Numbered from the stretch's first letter, positions 1 to 7,721 are shown. The stretch: 12,398 bases of DNA from M3007 sp038203695 (GCA_038203695.1 JBBRDQ010000155.1:1-12398); one strand, 5' to 3'. Notes: a model not told the origin generated them from the letters alone. Numbers and translations are program-made.

Positions 1-1
1 C

Positions 2-139
2 CCATTACAAGATTTTTCAGAGTCATGGACAGATGAAAAACTTTACAAAAAATATGGTCTAAACAAGGAAGAAATAGCCTTTATAGAAAGTATGACTCCT
101 TCGTTGGACAGCGCCAAGCCCGAAGAAACCGAGATATAA
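2..139 (+). CDS. C-terminal fragment of a probable adenine-specific DNA methyltransferase (restriction-modification, Eco57I-like)
   Basis: Only the last 45 codons are present; the gene begins before the window and ends at TAA 137-139. The frame reads through without a stop and contains the stretch WTDEKLYKKYGLNKEEIAFI followed by ESM. To my recollection this acidic 'W-T-D-E-x-L-Y-K-K-Y-x-L-x-x-E-E-x-x-F-I-E-S-M' tail is a recurrent C-terminus of large N6-adenine methyltransferases and combined methylase-restriction enzymes in Bacteroidota and Firmicutes. No catalytic motif (NPPY or FxGxG) lies in the visible part, so the function rests on the tail and on the neighbours. The next gene starts 55 bases downstream on the same strand with no terminator between, which suggests one operon with the Bro-N and helicase genes. 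If the identification is right, it would methylate the host recognition site and protect it from the downstream nuclease-helicase. Family-level confidence is moderate. Confidence 0.6.
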   Translation, partial: PLQDFSESWTDEKLYKKYGLNKEEIAFIESMTPSLDSAKPEETEI

Positions 140-194
140 AATCCTCCCATCGTGCTCAAAAGTCAATCTCATAAGCATCTCAATCGCATACAAG

Positions 195-1043
195 ATGAAG
201 CATCAAAACGCCATACAAGTATTTGAAGAAACACAGGTACGTAGCCTCTGGGATGCGGAGCAGGAAAAATGGTACATTTCTATTGTGGATGTGATTGCCG
301 TTTTGACGGGAAGCCCCAATCCCAATAATTATTGGAAAGTTTTAAAAAGCCGCCTTAAAAAGGAAGGGAGTCAGTTGGTTACAGATTGTAACCAACTGAA
401 AATGCAGTCTTCTGACGGCAAGTTTTACAAAACCGATGTGGCCGACACTGAGCAACTGTTCCGGTTGATACAATCCATTCCCTCGCCCAAAGCAGAGCCG
501 TTCAAGTTGTGGTTGGCGCAAGTAGCCAAGGAAAGGTTAGACGAAATGCAAGACCCCGAATTGAGCATTGACCGGGCTTTGGAGCAATACATCCAATTGG
601 GTTACAGCGAAAACTGGATCAATCAACGCCTAAAAAGCATTGAAGTGCGCAAGGAACTCACTGACGAATGGAAAAGCCGTGGGCTGAAAGAAGGACAGCA
701 CTTTGCCACTTTAACCGATATAATCACCAAAGCCTGGTCGGGCAACACCACCAAAGAATATAAAGTGCTGAAAGGATTGAAGAAAGAGAACCTCCGGGAC
801 AATATGACCAATACAGAACTGATTTTGAATATGCTGGCAGAGGCATCTACCAAAGACATCTCTCAGTCCGTCAATCCCGAAACATTTGAAGACAGCAAAA
901 GAGTCGCCAAGCAAGGCGGCAACGTAGCGAAAGTCGCCTTGAAAGAACTAGAATCCAAAACGGGGAAAAAAGTAGTGAGTCCGCTCAATGCCCAAAAAGT
1001 ATTGGGCATTGAAGACTCAAAAAAGAAAAAAGACAGTGCGTAG
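195..1043 (+). CDS. Bro-N domain protein with DinD-like C-terminal half
   Basis: This 282-residue protein begins with a Bro-N domain at about residues 7-112 (VRSLWDAEQEKWYISIVDV, then YWKVLKSRLKKEGSQL and F-R-L-I-Q-S-I-P-S-P-K-A-E-P-F-K-x-W-L). Bro-N domains are DNA-binding modules known from phage antirepressors and baculovirus BRO proteins. The second half (about 150-270) resembles E. coli DinD: an L-K-K-x-N-x-R-D-x-M-T-N-T-E-L segment (about 195-209), then V-A-K-x-G-G-N-V-A-K (237-246) and an acidic helix before the end. DinD is SOS-induced and has been reported to act on RecA filaments. Such proteins are often found beside restriction-modification genes, where their job is not settled. 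Here the gene lies between a methyltransferase tail and a GIY-YIG helicase and overlaps the latter, so an accessory or regulatory role in that system is my inference. ATG 195 is the first start in frame; there is no clear Shine-Dalgarno site, as usual in Bacteroidota. Two perfect inverted repeats (371-399 and 985-1012) lie inside the gene. Confidence 0.8.
   Translation: MKHQNAIQVFEETQVRSLWDAEQEKWYISIVDVIAVLTGSPNPNNYWKVLKSRLKKEGSQLVTDCNQLKMQSSDGKFYKTDVADTEQLFRLIQSIPSPKAEPFKLWLAQVAKERLDEMQDPELSIDRALEQYIQLGYSENWINQRLKSIEVRKELTDEWKSRGLKEGQHFATLTDIITKAWSGNTTKEYKVLKGLKKENLRDNMTNTELILNMLAEASTKDISQSVNPETFEDSKRVAKQGGNVAKVALKELESKTGKKVVSPLNAQKVLGIEDSKKKKDSA
371..399. repeat. Perfect 13-bp inverted repeat, 3-nt loop, inside the Bro-N gene
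   Basis: TCAGTTGGTTACA (371-383) is followed by GAT (384-386) and the exact reverse complement TGTAACCAACTGA (387-399). It lies in coding sequence for S-Q-L-V-T-D-C-N-Q-L-K. No T-run follows it, so it is not a terminator. It could be an mRNA hairpin or a dyad DNA site; its function is unknown. Confidence 0.85.
985..1012. repeat. Perfect 11-bp inverted repeat at the Bro-N/helicase gene junction
   Basis: TCAATGCCCAA (985-995), loop AAAGTA (996-1001), then TTGGGCATTGA (1002-1012). The ATG at 988-990, the first possible start of the helicase gene, lies inside the left arm and would be paired in the mRNA. It is not followed by a U-tract, so it is more likely translational or coincidental than a terminator. 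Confidence 0.8.
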
Positions 1044-3537
1044 AAACGAATTTTTTCCACCCCGCCCCGAGGCTAATCCAACGATATACGCCTACGAACT
1101 GCCCGATGTGGCCACGCACCAAGGTTTGCTCAAAGTGGGTTACACCAGCCGTACGTCGCAAGACCGTATCGCCGAGCAACTCAAAACAAGCCGGGTGAAA
1201 TATAAAATCGTCTTGGAGGAATCTGCCATGCGCAATGATGGCAGTGCTTTTACCGATACAGATGTACATCGGCTTTTGCGAAAAAAAGGCATCGTTAATA
1301 CCGAAGGTGAATGGTTCCGGTGCACTGTCAAAGACATACAAGTCGTCCTGCTGGAAATACAAAGCGGCGTAAAGAACGAAGAAAACCGAACGCTCCACTT
1401 CGCTATGCGCCCCGAACAATTGGAAGCAGTGGATAAAACCATAGCCTATTTCAAAAGTTACAAAAAAGAAAACCCCGACAAAACGCCGCACTTTCTGTGG
1501 AACGCCAAAATGCGCTTTGGAAAAACCTTTGCGAGTTATCAGTTGGCCAAAAAGATGGGCTGGACAAAGATATTGGTCTTGACCTTCAAACCTGCCGTGC
1601 AAAGTGCCTGGGACGAAGATTTGCAAACCCATCTGGACTTCGTAGGTTGGCAGTTCATTTCCCGCAACGGATTGACTTTTGAACAGGCCGACAAGAAAAA
1701 ACCGTTGGTATGTTTTGGCTCGTTTCAGGATTATCTCGGCAAAAACGAAGCGGGCGGCATCAAAGCAAGAAATGAATTGGTACACAGTACCAATTGGGAT
1801 TGTGTCATCTTTGACGAATATCATTATGGGGCGTGGCGGGAAAGTGCCAAAGAACTGTTTGAAGCCGAGGGTAAGAAAGAGGCGGAATGGGGCGAGGGCG
1901 TGGGCATCGAGTATTTTGAGGAAGGCAATATGCCCATCACGACCCATGCTTATTTGTACTTGTCGGGCACGCCGTTTAGGGCTATTGCGTCGGGCGAATT
2001 TATTGAAGAACAGATATTCAACTGGACGTATTCGGATGAGCAAAAAGCAAAAGAGAACTGGTCGGGCGAACCCAATCCGTATGCTTCATTACCGAGAATG
2101 GTGATGCTGACCTATCAATTGCCGGACTCCATCCGTGAAATTGCCATGAAAGGCGAGTTCAACGAGTTTGATTTGAATGTGTTTTTTTTAGCAAATGGTG
2201 TGGGTGATGATGCTATATTTACCTACGAAAACGAAGTGCAAAAATGGTTGGATTTGATCCGTGGCTCATTTTCAGAAACAACGATTGACAACCTGAAGAT
2301 GGGTGCACAAAAGCCGCCTTTGCCTTTTTCCCATGCGCCCTTGCTCAATGTGCTGACCCATACTTTTTGGTTTTTGCCGAGTGTGGCATCTTGCCATGCA
2401 ATGAAAAATTTGTTGGAAAAACGGCAGAACAAATTTTATCACGATTATGAGGTCATCGTAGCGGCAGGCACGAGCGCAGGCATCGGCGTGGAAGCATTGC
2501 CGCCGATATTGAAGGCAATGGACAACCCCCTGAAAACCAAGACAATTACTTTATCATGTGGAAAATTGACAACGGGCGTTTCTGTTAAACCTTGGACGGG
2601 TATTTTCATGCTACGCAATTCTTCAAGCCCCGAGACATATTTTCAAGCGGCTTTCCGGGTTCAAACTCCTTGGACCATCACCAATCGCGATAGTCAATCG
2701 CCGAATAAAGAGGAAATCATCAAACAAGAATGTTATGTTTTTGATTTTGCACCCGACCGGGCCTTGCGGCAAATAGCAGATTATAGTTGCCGATTGAATG
2801 TAGAAGAATCCAACCCCGAAAAGAAAGTAGCCGAGTTCATCCACTTTTTGCCTGTGCTCGCTTACGACGGCAGTTCCATGAAACAAGTGGATGCCGCAGG
2901 TATTTTAGATATGGCCATGAGTGGTACCACCGCCACGCTTTTGGCAAGACGCTGGGAAAGTGCTTTGCTGGTAAATGTGGACAACAATACCTTGCAACGG
3001 CTAATGAACAATCAAGATGCGATGAAAGCATTGATGAGCATTGAGGGTTTTCGCAACCTGAATCAGGACATTGAAACCATCATCAATAAATCTGACGCGG
3101 TAAAAAAAGCAAAGCAAGAAGCCAACGAAAGAGATTTGAGTAAAGCAGAGAAAAAAGAACTTTCGGACGAGGAAAAAGAGTACAAAAACTTGCGGAAACA
3201 AATACAGGAGAAACTGATCAAATTCGCTACCCGTATTCCCGTCTTTATGTACTTGACGGATTATCGGGAAAAAAGTTTAAAAGATGTCATTACGCAACTT
3301 GAACCCGGTTTGTTTCAAAAAGTCACCGGTCTGGTCGTCAAGGATTTTGAGTTATTGGTCAGTCTCGGCGTTTTCAACAGTGCTTTAATGAATGATGCTG
3401 TTTATAAATTCAAACGCTACGAAGATGCGAGTTTGGAATATATTGGAATTAATAAGCACGAGGGCGAGGATATTGGTTTGTATGATACTGTATTGAGCTC
3501 AAAAGAGTATAAAGAAAATTTTGTAAATGAAAACTAA
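988..3537 (+). CDS. GIY-YIG (T5orf172-type) nuclease fused to a superfamily 2 DEAD/DEAH helicase
   Basis: Predicted 849 residues. An N-terminal GIY-YIG-like domain spans about 33-112: IYAYEL (33-38), LLKVGYTS (47-54), the Arg of QDRI (60), DVHRLL (92-97) and the Glu of GEWF (107-110), the layout of T5orf172/Mug113-type nucleases. The helicase core follows: Walker A in MRFGKT (175-180), DEYH (276-279), LSGTP (325-329), a motif V-like KLTTGVSV (526-533) and a motif VI-like YFQAAFRVQ (551-559). A charged helical stretch, possibly coiled coil, covers about 695-745, before a tail of unknown function. The architecture suggests an ATP-driven, DNA-cleaving restriction subunit working with the upstream methyltransferase. 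Start: ATG 988 overlaps the Bro-N gene by 56 bases and lies in a hairpin. GTG 1036 would give a 833-residue product beginning M-R-R-N-E-F-F-P-P-R-P, overlap by only 8 bases, and looks more like the family N-terminus as I remember it. The DNA is more A+T-rich than the genes after 3588. Confidence 0.85.
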   Translation: MPKKYWALKTQKRKKTVRRNEFFPPRPEANPTIYAYELPDVATHQGLLKVGYTSRTSQDRIAEQLKTSRVKYKIVLEESAMRNDGSAFTDTDVHRLLRKKGIVNTEGEWFRCTVKDIQVVLLEIQSGVKNEENRTLHFAMRPEQLEAVDKTIAYFKSYKKENPDKTPHFLWNAKMRFGKTFASYQLAKKMGWTKILVLTFKPAVQSAWDEDLQTHLDFVGWQFISRNGLTFEQADKKKPLVCFGSFQDYLGKNEAGGIKARNELVHSTNWDCVIFDEYHYGAWRESAKELFEAEGKKEAEWGEGVGIEYFEEGNMPITTHAYLYLSGTPFRAIASGEFIEEQIFNWTYSDEQKAKENWSGEPNPYASLPRMVMLTYQLPDSIREIAMKGEFNEFDLNVFFLANGVGDDAIFTYENEVQKWLDLIRGSFSETTIDNLKMGAQKPPLPFSHAPLLNVLTHTFWFLPSVASCHAMKNLLEKRQNKFYHDYEVIVAAGTSAGIGVEALPPILKAMDNPLKTKTITLSCGKLTTGVSVKPWTGIFMLRNSSSPETYFQAAFRVQTPWTITNRDSQSPNKEEIIKQECYVFDFAPDRALRQIADYSCRLNVEESNPEKKVAEFIHFLPVLAYDGSSMKQVDAAGILDMAMSGTTATLLARRWESALLVNVDNNTLQRLMNNQDAMKALMSIEGFRNLNQDIETIINKSDAVKKAKQEANERDLSKAEKKELSDEEKEYKNLRKQIQEKLIKFATRIPVFMYLTDYREKSLKDVITQLEPGLFQKVTGLVVKDFELLVSLGVFNSALMNDAVYKFKRYEDASLEYIGINKHEGEDIGLYDTVLSSKEYKENFVNEN

Positions 3538-3541
3538 CCGC

Positions 3542-3584
3542 AAAAAGCCATCTACCCAAGCCCACGCCCAGGTAGATGGCTTTT
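3542..3584. terminator. Bidirectional Rho-independent terminator between convergent genes
   Basis: GCCATCTACC (3547-3556) pairs with GGTAGATGGC (3571-3580) across a 14-nt loop. The stem is flanked by A5 on the left (3542-3546) and T4 on the right (3581-3584), so it offers a stem plus U-tract on both strands. It lies between the helicase stop (3537) and the stop of the convergent BNR gene (3588), and would end both transcripts. Confidence 0.85.
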
Positions 3585-3587
3585 CGC

Positions 3588-6500
3588 CTACTGCTCCGTT
3601 TTCCCTTCCAGCATCTCCCACAAGCCAGCCTTGCTAGTCCCTGCCGGCGCATTATAACCCTTCAAAAATGCCTCTTTGTCCAGCACCACTAAGGGTGCGC
3701 GTTTTTCCTTTTTCAGGTCCGCATTGAGCGCGGTCAGTTGCTGGAAGTAACCGTCGGCGGTCGCCTGCATACGTTGGAGTTCGCTTTGCAGAAAGACCAT
3801 GCGATTTAGCGTGGATTGAGTGGGCGCCAGATCGGAGATAACGGTCATCACGTACACGCGGCCGATAAAGGCGCGCAGTTTTTCTTCGCCGGTAATACCC
3901 TTGGCCTCATTGGTTTCGGTCAGCGTTTTGCGGAATGTGGTCAATTGCTCGCTGAATTTGGTCAATTTCAGTTTGGTGTTTTTATTGGTCACTAATGCGA
4001 CGCGCTGATCGGTGCTGTCTTTGAGTGCTTTGACCCGGCCTTCCAGGAAACCGAGTTCTTCCACCATCGCAAACAGGCTGGTGATGGTTTCTTTGCGTTT
4101 GGCATAATCCAGGTTGGGTGCCAGCGGATCGGGCGTGAGTTCCAGGGTGCGTTCCTCGGTGGTGGTCGGTGTTTTCAGGCGGATGGTGTATTTGCCCGGA
4201 GGGGCCATCGGACCGATTACCCCGGCGTACACGCCCATTTCACCCTGTACCAGCACGCCTTTGGCCGCCTTCGGGGCTTTTAGGCGCATGTCCCAGCGCG
4301 CGATATTGATGCCTTTGCGCTTGGTGCCGGGCACGGTGACCAGCAACTGTCCTTTGTCGTCCAGCACTTCGAGGTTCACGTCGCCGGAATTGATGCGGTC
4401 TTTCAGGTAATACACCAGGCGCACCTCTTCCGGCGCATTCAAACCGACATACGATCCGGTGTTCGGAAAGGATTGTCCGAAATGACCGGCGGTGACAGCC
4501 GTGGGCCGCGTCTGCAACATGGCGGCGTCTTTTTGCAGCAGTTCCGGCGTCAGCAGGCGCAACGGCGAGATGTCGTCGATAATGTACACGCCGCGCCCGT
4601 GGGTGGCCAGCACCAGGTCGTTGGTGCGCGGATGGATGATGATGTCGCGCACGGCTACGTATTCGGGCAGATTGGCTTTGAAAAGCACCCAGTTTTTACC
4701 ACCGTCGATGGAGATATACAGGCCGAATTCGGTGCCCAGGAACAACAGATCGGCATTGACCCGGTCTTCGCGGATGATGTGCGCGTAGCCCTGCACCCCT
4801 TCGTCGGCCAGCACGGTCCAGGTTTTGCCCTGGTCGCCGGAGCGGGCCGAATAGGTTTTGAGATCGCCGTACGCATGGTTGTCAAACGTGGCATACAACA
4901 CGTCTTTGTTAAAACGGCTGGCCTCGATGCTGCTCACCCAGGTGCCCGCCGGAATACCCGCGATGTTTTTGGAAATCAGGGCCCAGGTTTTGCCGCCATC
5001 GCGCGATACCTGGATATTGCCATCGTCGGTGCCGACATACAGCAGGTTTTCATCGAGCGGCGAAGGCGCGATGGCAAAAATGGTGCAGTGGTTTTCGGCC
5101 GAGGAATTATCGACGGTCAGACCGCCGCTGGCCGCTTGTTTCTGTTTCAGGGTGTCGTTGGTAGTCAGATCGGGCGAAATGCGGCTCCAACTAAAACCGC
5201 GGTCGGTGGTTTTGAACAGAAACTGCGCGCCCATGTACAGCGCTTTGGGGTTGACCGGACTTTTCACGATCGGCGTATTCCAGTTCCAGCGCAATTTCGG
5301 GTCGCCCTGACCGGCCTGTGGCTGTACCATTTGCGCCTGGTTTACGCGCAGGTCCAGGCGCTGCACATTGCCGCCCTGACTTTCGCTGTAAATGATGTTC
5401 GGGTCCTGCGAATCGGGCTGCACCCAGAATCCGTCGCCGCCGCCCACGCCCAGCCAGTCGCGGTTCGCAATGCCGCCCGCACTCGACGAAGGACCGCGCC
5501 AGGAGCCGTTGTCCTGCAAACCGCCGTAGACATTGTACGGGATCTGTTCGTCGACCTGCACGTGGTACAGTTGCGACACCGGCAGGATATTCTGGTGCGA
5601 CCAGGTCACGCCCCGGTCGATGCTCATGTACACGCCGCCATCGGTGCCGAGGTACATGTGCTGGGTATTTTGCGGATTGATCCAGAGCGCATGGTGGTCG
5701 GAGTGGACCCAGCCGCCGTCGCTGCTGGCATCGGAGAAGGAATACCCGCCGTCATTGCTGATCGATAGCGAAAACGCAGGGCGATAGACGCGTCTGGGTT
5801 CGTACGGATCGACGACCAGCGTGCTGAAATAAAAAGGCCGCGCGGTAACGTTGGAAGTGGCGCTCTGCAATTTCCAGTTTTCACCGCCATCAGCCGAGAT
5901 GTACAGGCCGGTTTTTTCGCTTTCGACAATGGCTAACAGGTTGTCGGGCGCACTCGGCGCGAGTGCCATGGCGATGCGACCGAATTCGGTGGTTGGCAAT
6001 CCGTTGGTGATTTTGCGCCAGGTTTTGCCGCCATCGGTCGATTTGTGCAGTGCGCTGCCGGGACCGCCCGAATTGAAGGAATACGGCGTGCGGCGAAACT
6101 GCCAGGTGGCTGCCCACAACACCTCCGGGTTGCGCGGGTCCATCAAGATGTCGGCGCAACCGGTTTTTTCATTGATATAGAGGATTTTTTCCCAGGTTTT
6201 GCCGCCGTCGGTGGTTTTATACAATCCGCGATCGGGGCTGTCGCTCCACAATTTGCCGGGCACGGCCACGTACAGAACATTGGAATTATCGGGGTGAATA
6301 AGGATTTTGGCAATGTGTTCGCTGCTTTCCAGGCCCATTTTGACCCAGTTGCGGCCACCGTCGGAGGAGCGGAAAATGCCCAGTCCGACCGCTACGCTGT
6401 TGCGCATATTGCTTTCGCCGGTGCCGACCCACAGTGTATCGGGGTGTTTCTGGTCGATGGCAATCGCGCCGATGGACTGCGGATGTTTATCAAACAGCGG

Positions 6501-6749
6501 CTCGTACGAATACCCGCCGGTGCGGCTTTTCCAGAGGCCACCGCCGGCCGTGCCGACATACAGGGTACGCGGTTCTTTGTTGACGCCTTCGATGGCGGTG
6601 ATGCGACCGCCCATGACGGCCGGTCCGACCGCCCGCGCATCCATCTGGCCGAAGGTGGCCGAACTGAGTTTGACGGTTTTCTGGGCGGAAAGCAGGGTTT
6701 GGGAGAGCAGGAAGAGTAACAGGAGGCAAGTATGATTGCGCATAGACAT
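3588..6749 (-). CDS. Exported BNR/Asp-box beta-propeller protein (VPS10/sortilin-like, 'glycosyl hydrolase' in many annotations)
   Basis: 1053 residues with a signal peptide at the N-terminus (hydrophobic LLLLFLLSQTLLS, likely cleavage after A-Q about residue 23). About ten Asp-box repeats of the form S-x-D-x-G-x-T/N-W follow: SSDGGRNW (128-135), TTDGGKTW (179-186), STDGGKTW (237-244), SADGGENW (285-292), SNDGGYSF, SIDRGVTW (376-383), TTDRGFSW (514-521), SRDGGKTW (582-589), DQGKTW (639-644) and SIDGGKNW (680-687). This predicts one or two large seven- to ten-bladed propellers. A beta-rich FlgD/Ig-like segment (about 775-880, ending P-G-K-Y-T-I-R-L) and a helical C-terminal region (about 895-1020) come next. 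I see no sialidase catalytic residues and no obvious type IX secretion C-terminal domain, so it is probably a periplasmic or surface binding or scaffold protein, not a glycosidase. A start at the second Met (6743) is equally possible. It is separated by a terminator hairpin from the gene upstream of it, so it probably has its own promoter. Confidence 0.85.
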   Translation of the reverse strand: MSMRNHTCLLLLFLLSQTLLSAQKTVKLSSATFGQMDARAVGPAVMGGRITAIEGVNKEPRTLYVGTAGGGLWKSRTGGYSYEPLFDKHPQSIGAIAIDQKHPDTLWVGTGESNMRNSVAVGLGIFRSSDGGRNWVKMGLESSEHIAKILIHPDNSNVLYVAVPGKLWSDSPDRGLYKTTDGGKTWEKILYINEKTGCADILMDPRNPEVLWAATWQFRRTPYSFNSGGPGSALHKSTDGGKTWRKITNGLPTTEFGRIAMALAPSAPDNLLAIVESEKTGLYISADGGENWKLQSATSNVTARPFYFSTLVVDPYEPRRVYRPAFSLSISNDGGYSFSDASSDGGWVHSDHHALWINPQNTQHMYLGTDGGVYMSIDRGVTWSHQNILPVSQLYHVQVDEQIPYNVYGGLQDNGSWRGPSSSAGGIANRDWLGVGGGDGFWVQPDSQDPNIIYSESQGGNVQRLDLRVNQAQMVQPQAGQGDPKLRWNWNTPIVKSPVNPKALYMGAQFLFKTTDRGFSWSRISPDLTTNDTLKQKQAASGGLTVDNSSAENHCTIFAIAPSPLDENLLYVGTDDGNIQVSRDGGKTWALISKNIAGIPAGTWVSSIEASRFNKDVLYATFDNHAYGDLKTYSARSGDQGKTWTVLADEGVQGYAHIIREDRVNADLLFLGTEFGLYISIDGGKNWVLFKANLPEYVAVRDIIIHPRTNDLVLATHGRGVYIIDDISPLRLLTPELLQKDAAMLQTRPTAVTAGHFGQSFPNTGSYVGLNAPEEVRLVYYLKDRINSGDVNLEVLDDKGQLLVTVPGTKRKGINIARWDMRLKAPKAAKGVLVQGEMGVYAGVIGPMAPPGKYTIRLKTPTTTEERTLELTPDPLAPNLDYAKRKETITSLFAMVEELGFLEGRVKALKDSTDQRVALVTNKNTKLKLTKFSEQLTTFRKTLTETNEAKGITGEEKLRAFIGRVYVMTVISDLAPTQSTLNRMVFLQSELQRMQATADGYFQQLTALNADLKKEKRAPLVVLDKEAFLKGYNAPAGTSKAGLWEMLEGKTEQ

Positions 6750-6764
6750 TGTTTTGAATGGTAT

Positions 6765-6810
6765 AAAAAAAGGTTATGTGAAATGACCTTCCACATAACC
6801 CTTTGTTTTT
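6765..6810 (-). terminator. Rho-independent terminator after the LolA-like gene
   Basis: Read on the - strand, GGTTATGTG (6800-6792) and CACATAACC (6780-6772) form a 9-bp stem with an 11-nt loop, followed by T7 (6771-6765). Pairing can extend through a G-T pair into the flanking A/T bases. It sits just past the stop of the gene at 6830-7555 and would separate it from the BNR gene. The + strand side also has a T-rich tail (6801-6810). Confidence 0.8.
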
Positions 6811-6829
6811 CAAGGCTTTACTATCGGAT

Positions 6830-7555
6830 TTACTTTTTAGCCGGCATATCGAAGATTTTCGGATCGACCGTTGGATTCACTTCGATTGTGGTAAACGTGA
6901 TGACCGAAGCACCCATCATCGGATTGTTTTGCTCGATAGTGTGCGCCACCATGACGCCACCTACTGTTTTGTAATTGGACATCACCGACTCGGAAGTCAC
7001 TTCTTTGCCATCCACCGTGACCACCGAAGTGCTTTTCAGTTGCAGAAAGGTTTCCGGATCGATTAGTGCGTATTCCGTGTTGGTCGGGCTGATCACCAGT
7101 TTGATTTTGTAGGCCTCCGTGCCGTCCACGTCTTCTTTACCGAGAAATTCTGCGGTGTAACCCTTGGCTTTGTAACCGTTCAGGTGTCCGGCCAGGTCGG
7201 TTTGTTCTTTCATTTCCTTGACCTGATCGGCGGTCATCGGCTCGGCATCCATCTGGCCGGAGAACGGATTGTTGGCCCAACCTTTATCGCCATTGATGGC
7301 CGAGCTCTGCGTCATGCCCATCACGGTGACATCCATGCGTAGGGCTTGTTTATTGAGTACGGTCATGGTCATCGGGATTTCCATACCTGGTGCGGCTTGC
7401 GCGGTGATTTTGGCATCCATTTTAATGGATTTGACGGCATCCCAGGCTTTGCCACCGGTAGCGGCAATGTGTTTGGCGATGATCTCATCTGCCGTCTGCG
7501 CCTGCGCTAGCACGGCGGTAAAGAGGATGCATATTCCTAAAAGTACTTTTTTCAT
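6830..7555 (-). CDS. Exported LolA-fold-like protein (outer membrane lipoprotein-sorting protein family)
   Basis: 241 residues with a clear signal peptide (MKK, then LLGICILFTAVLAQAQ, likely cleavage after Q20). There is no lipobox cysteine at the cleavage site, so the product should be soluble in the periplasm. The mature part begins TADEIIAKHIAATGG, a start common in the Bacteroidota family annotated as 'outer membrane lipoprotein-sorting protein'. Beta-strand-rich sequence follows: a SSAINGDKGW segment (84-93), T-E-A-Y-K-I-K-L (146-153), D-P-E-T-F-L-Q-L-K (166-174), and F-T-T-I-E-V-N-P then F-D-M-P near the end. That is the half-barrel pattern of the LolA/LolB/RseB-like fold, which binds lipid or lipidated protein. 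It is too far from classical LolA for me to assign a lolA symbol. A terminator follows its stop. Upstream lies a 166-base gap to the SNF2 gene without a recognisable promoter. Confidence 0.75.
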   Translation of the reverse strand: MKKVLLGICILFTAVLAQAQTADEIIAKHIAATGGKAWDAVKSIKMDAKITAQAAPGMEIPMTMTVLNKQALRMDVTVMGMTQSSAINGDKGWANNPFSGQMDAEPMTADQVKEMKEQTDLAGHLNGYKAKGYTAEFLGKEDVDGTEAYKIKLVISPTNTEYALIDPETFLQLKSTSVVTVDGKEVTSESVMSNYKTVGGVMVAHTIEQNNPMMGASVITFTTIEVNPTVDPKIFDMPAKK

Positions 7556-7721
7556 AATCTTGTGCTGTGGTTTGAAGATAAAAACTGGCCCAAAATAGCG
7601 GGCAAACGCGGTGAAAGTGAAAAATTATTCGATCAATTTGCGCCATAGGGTGATAAATGAACGCGTTATTGAGTGCTATCGCATTTTAAGAGCGGTTTAA
7701 TAATCACTCCTCCGTGCAATG

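Noticed and set aside
985..2043. A 352-codon open frame on the - strand.
   Set aside because: Antisense to the GIY-YIG-helicase gene, whose frame contains ordered helicase motifs; the antisense product has low-complexity Phe-rich sequence and no domain.
4473..5768. A 431-codon open frame on the + strand.
   Set aside because: It lies wholly antisense to the BNR propeller gene, whose frame has a signal peptide and repeated motifs. The antisense translation has no domain and arises from G+C-rich codon use.
7556..7721. A promoter or terminator in the gap between the SNF2 and LolA-like genes.
   Set aside because: A TATTTTG sequence read on the - strand is one base short of the TAnnTTTG spacing and lacks a -33 box at the right distance. 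No stem followed by a T-run was found after the SNF2 stop.
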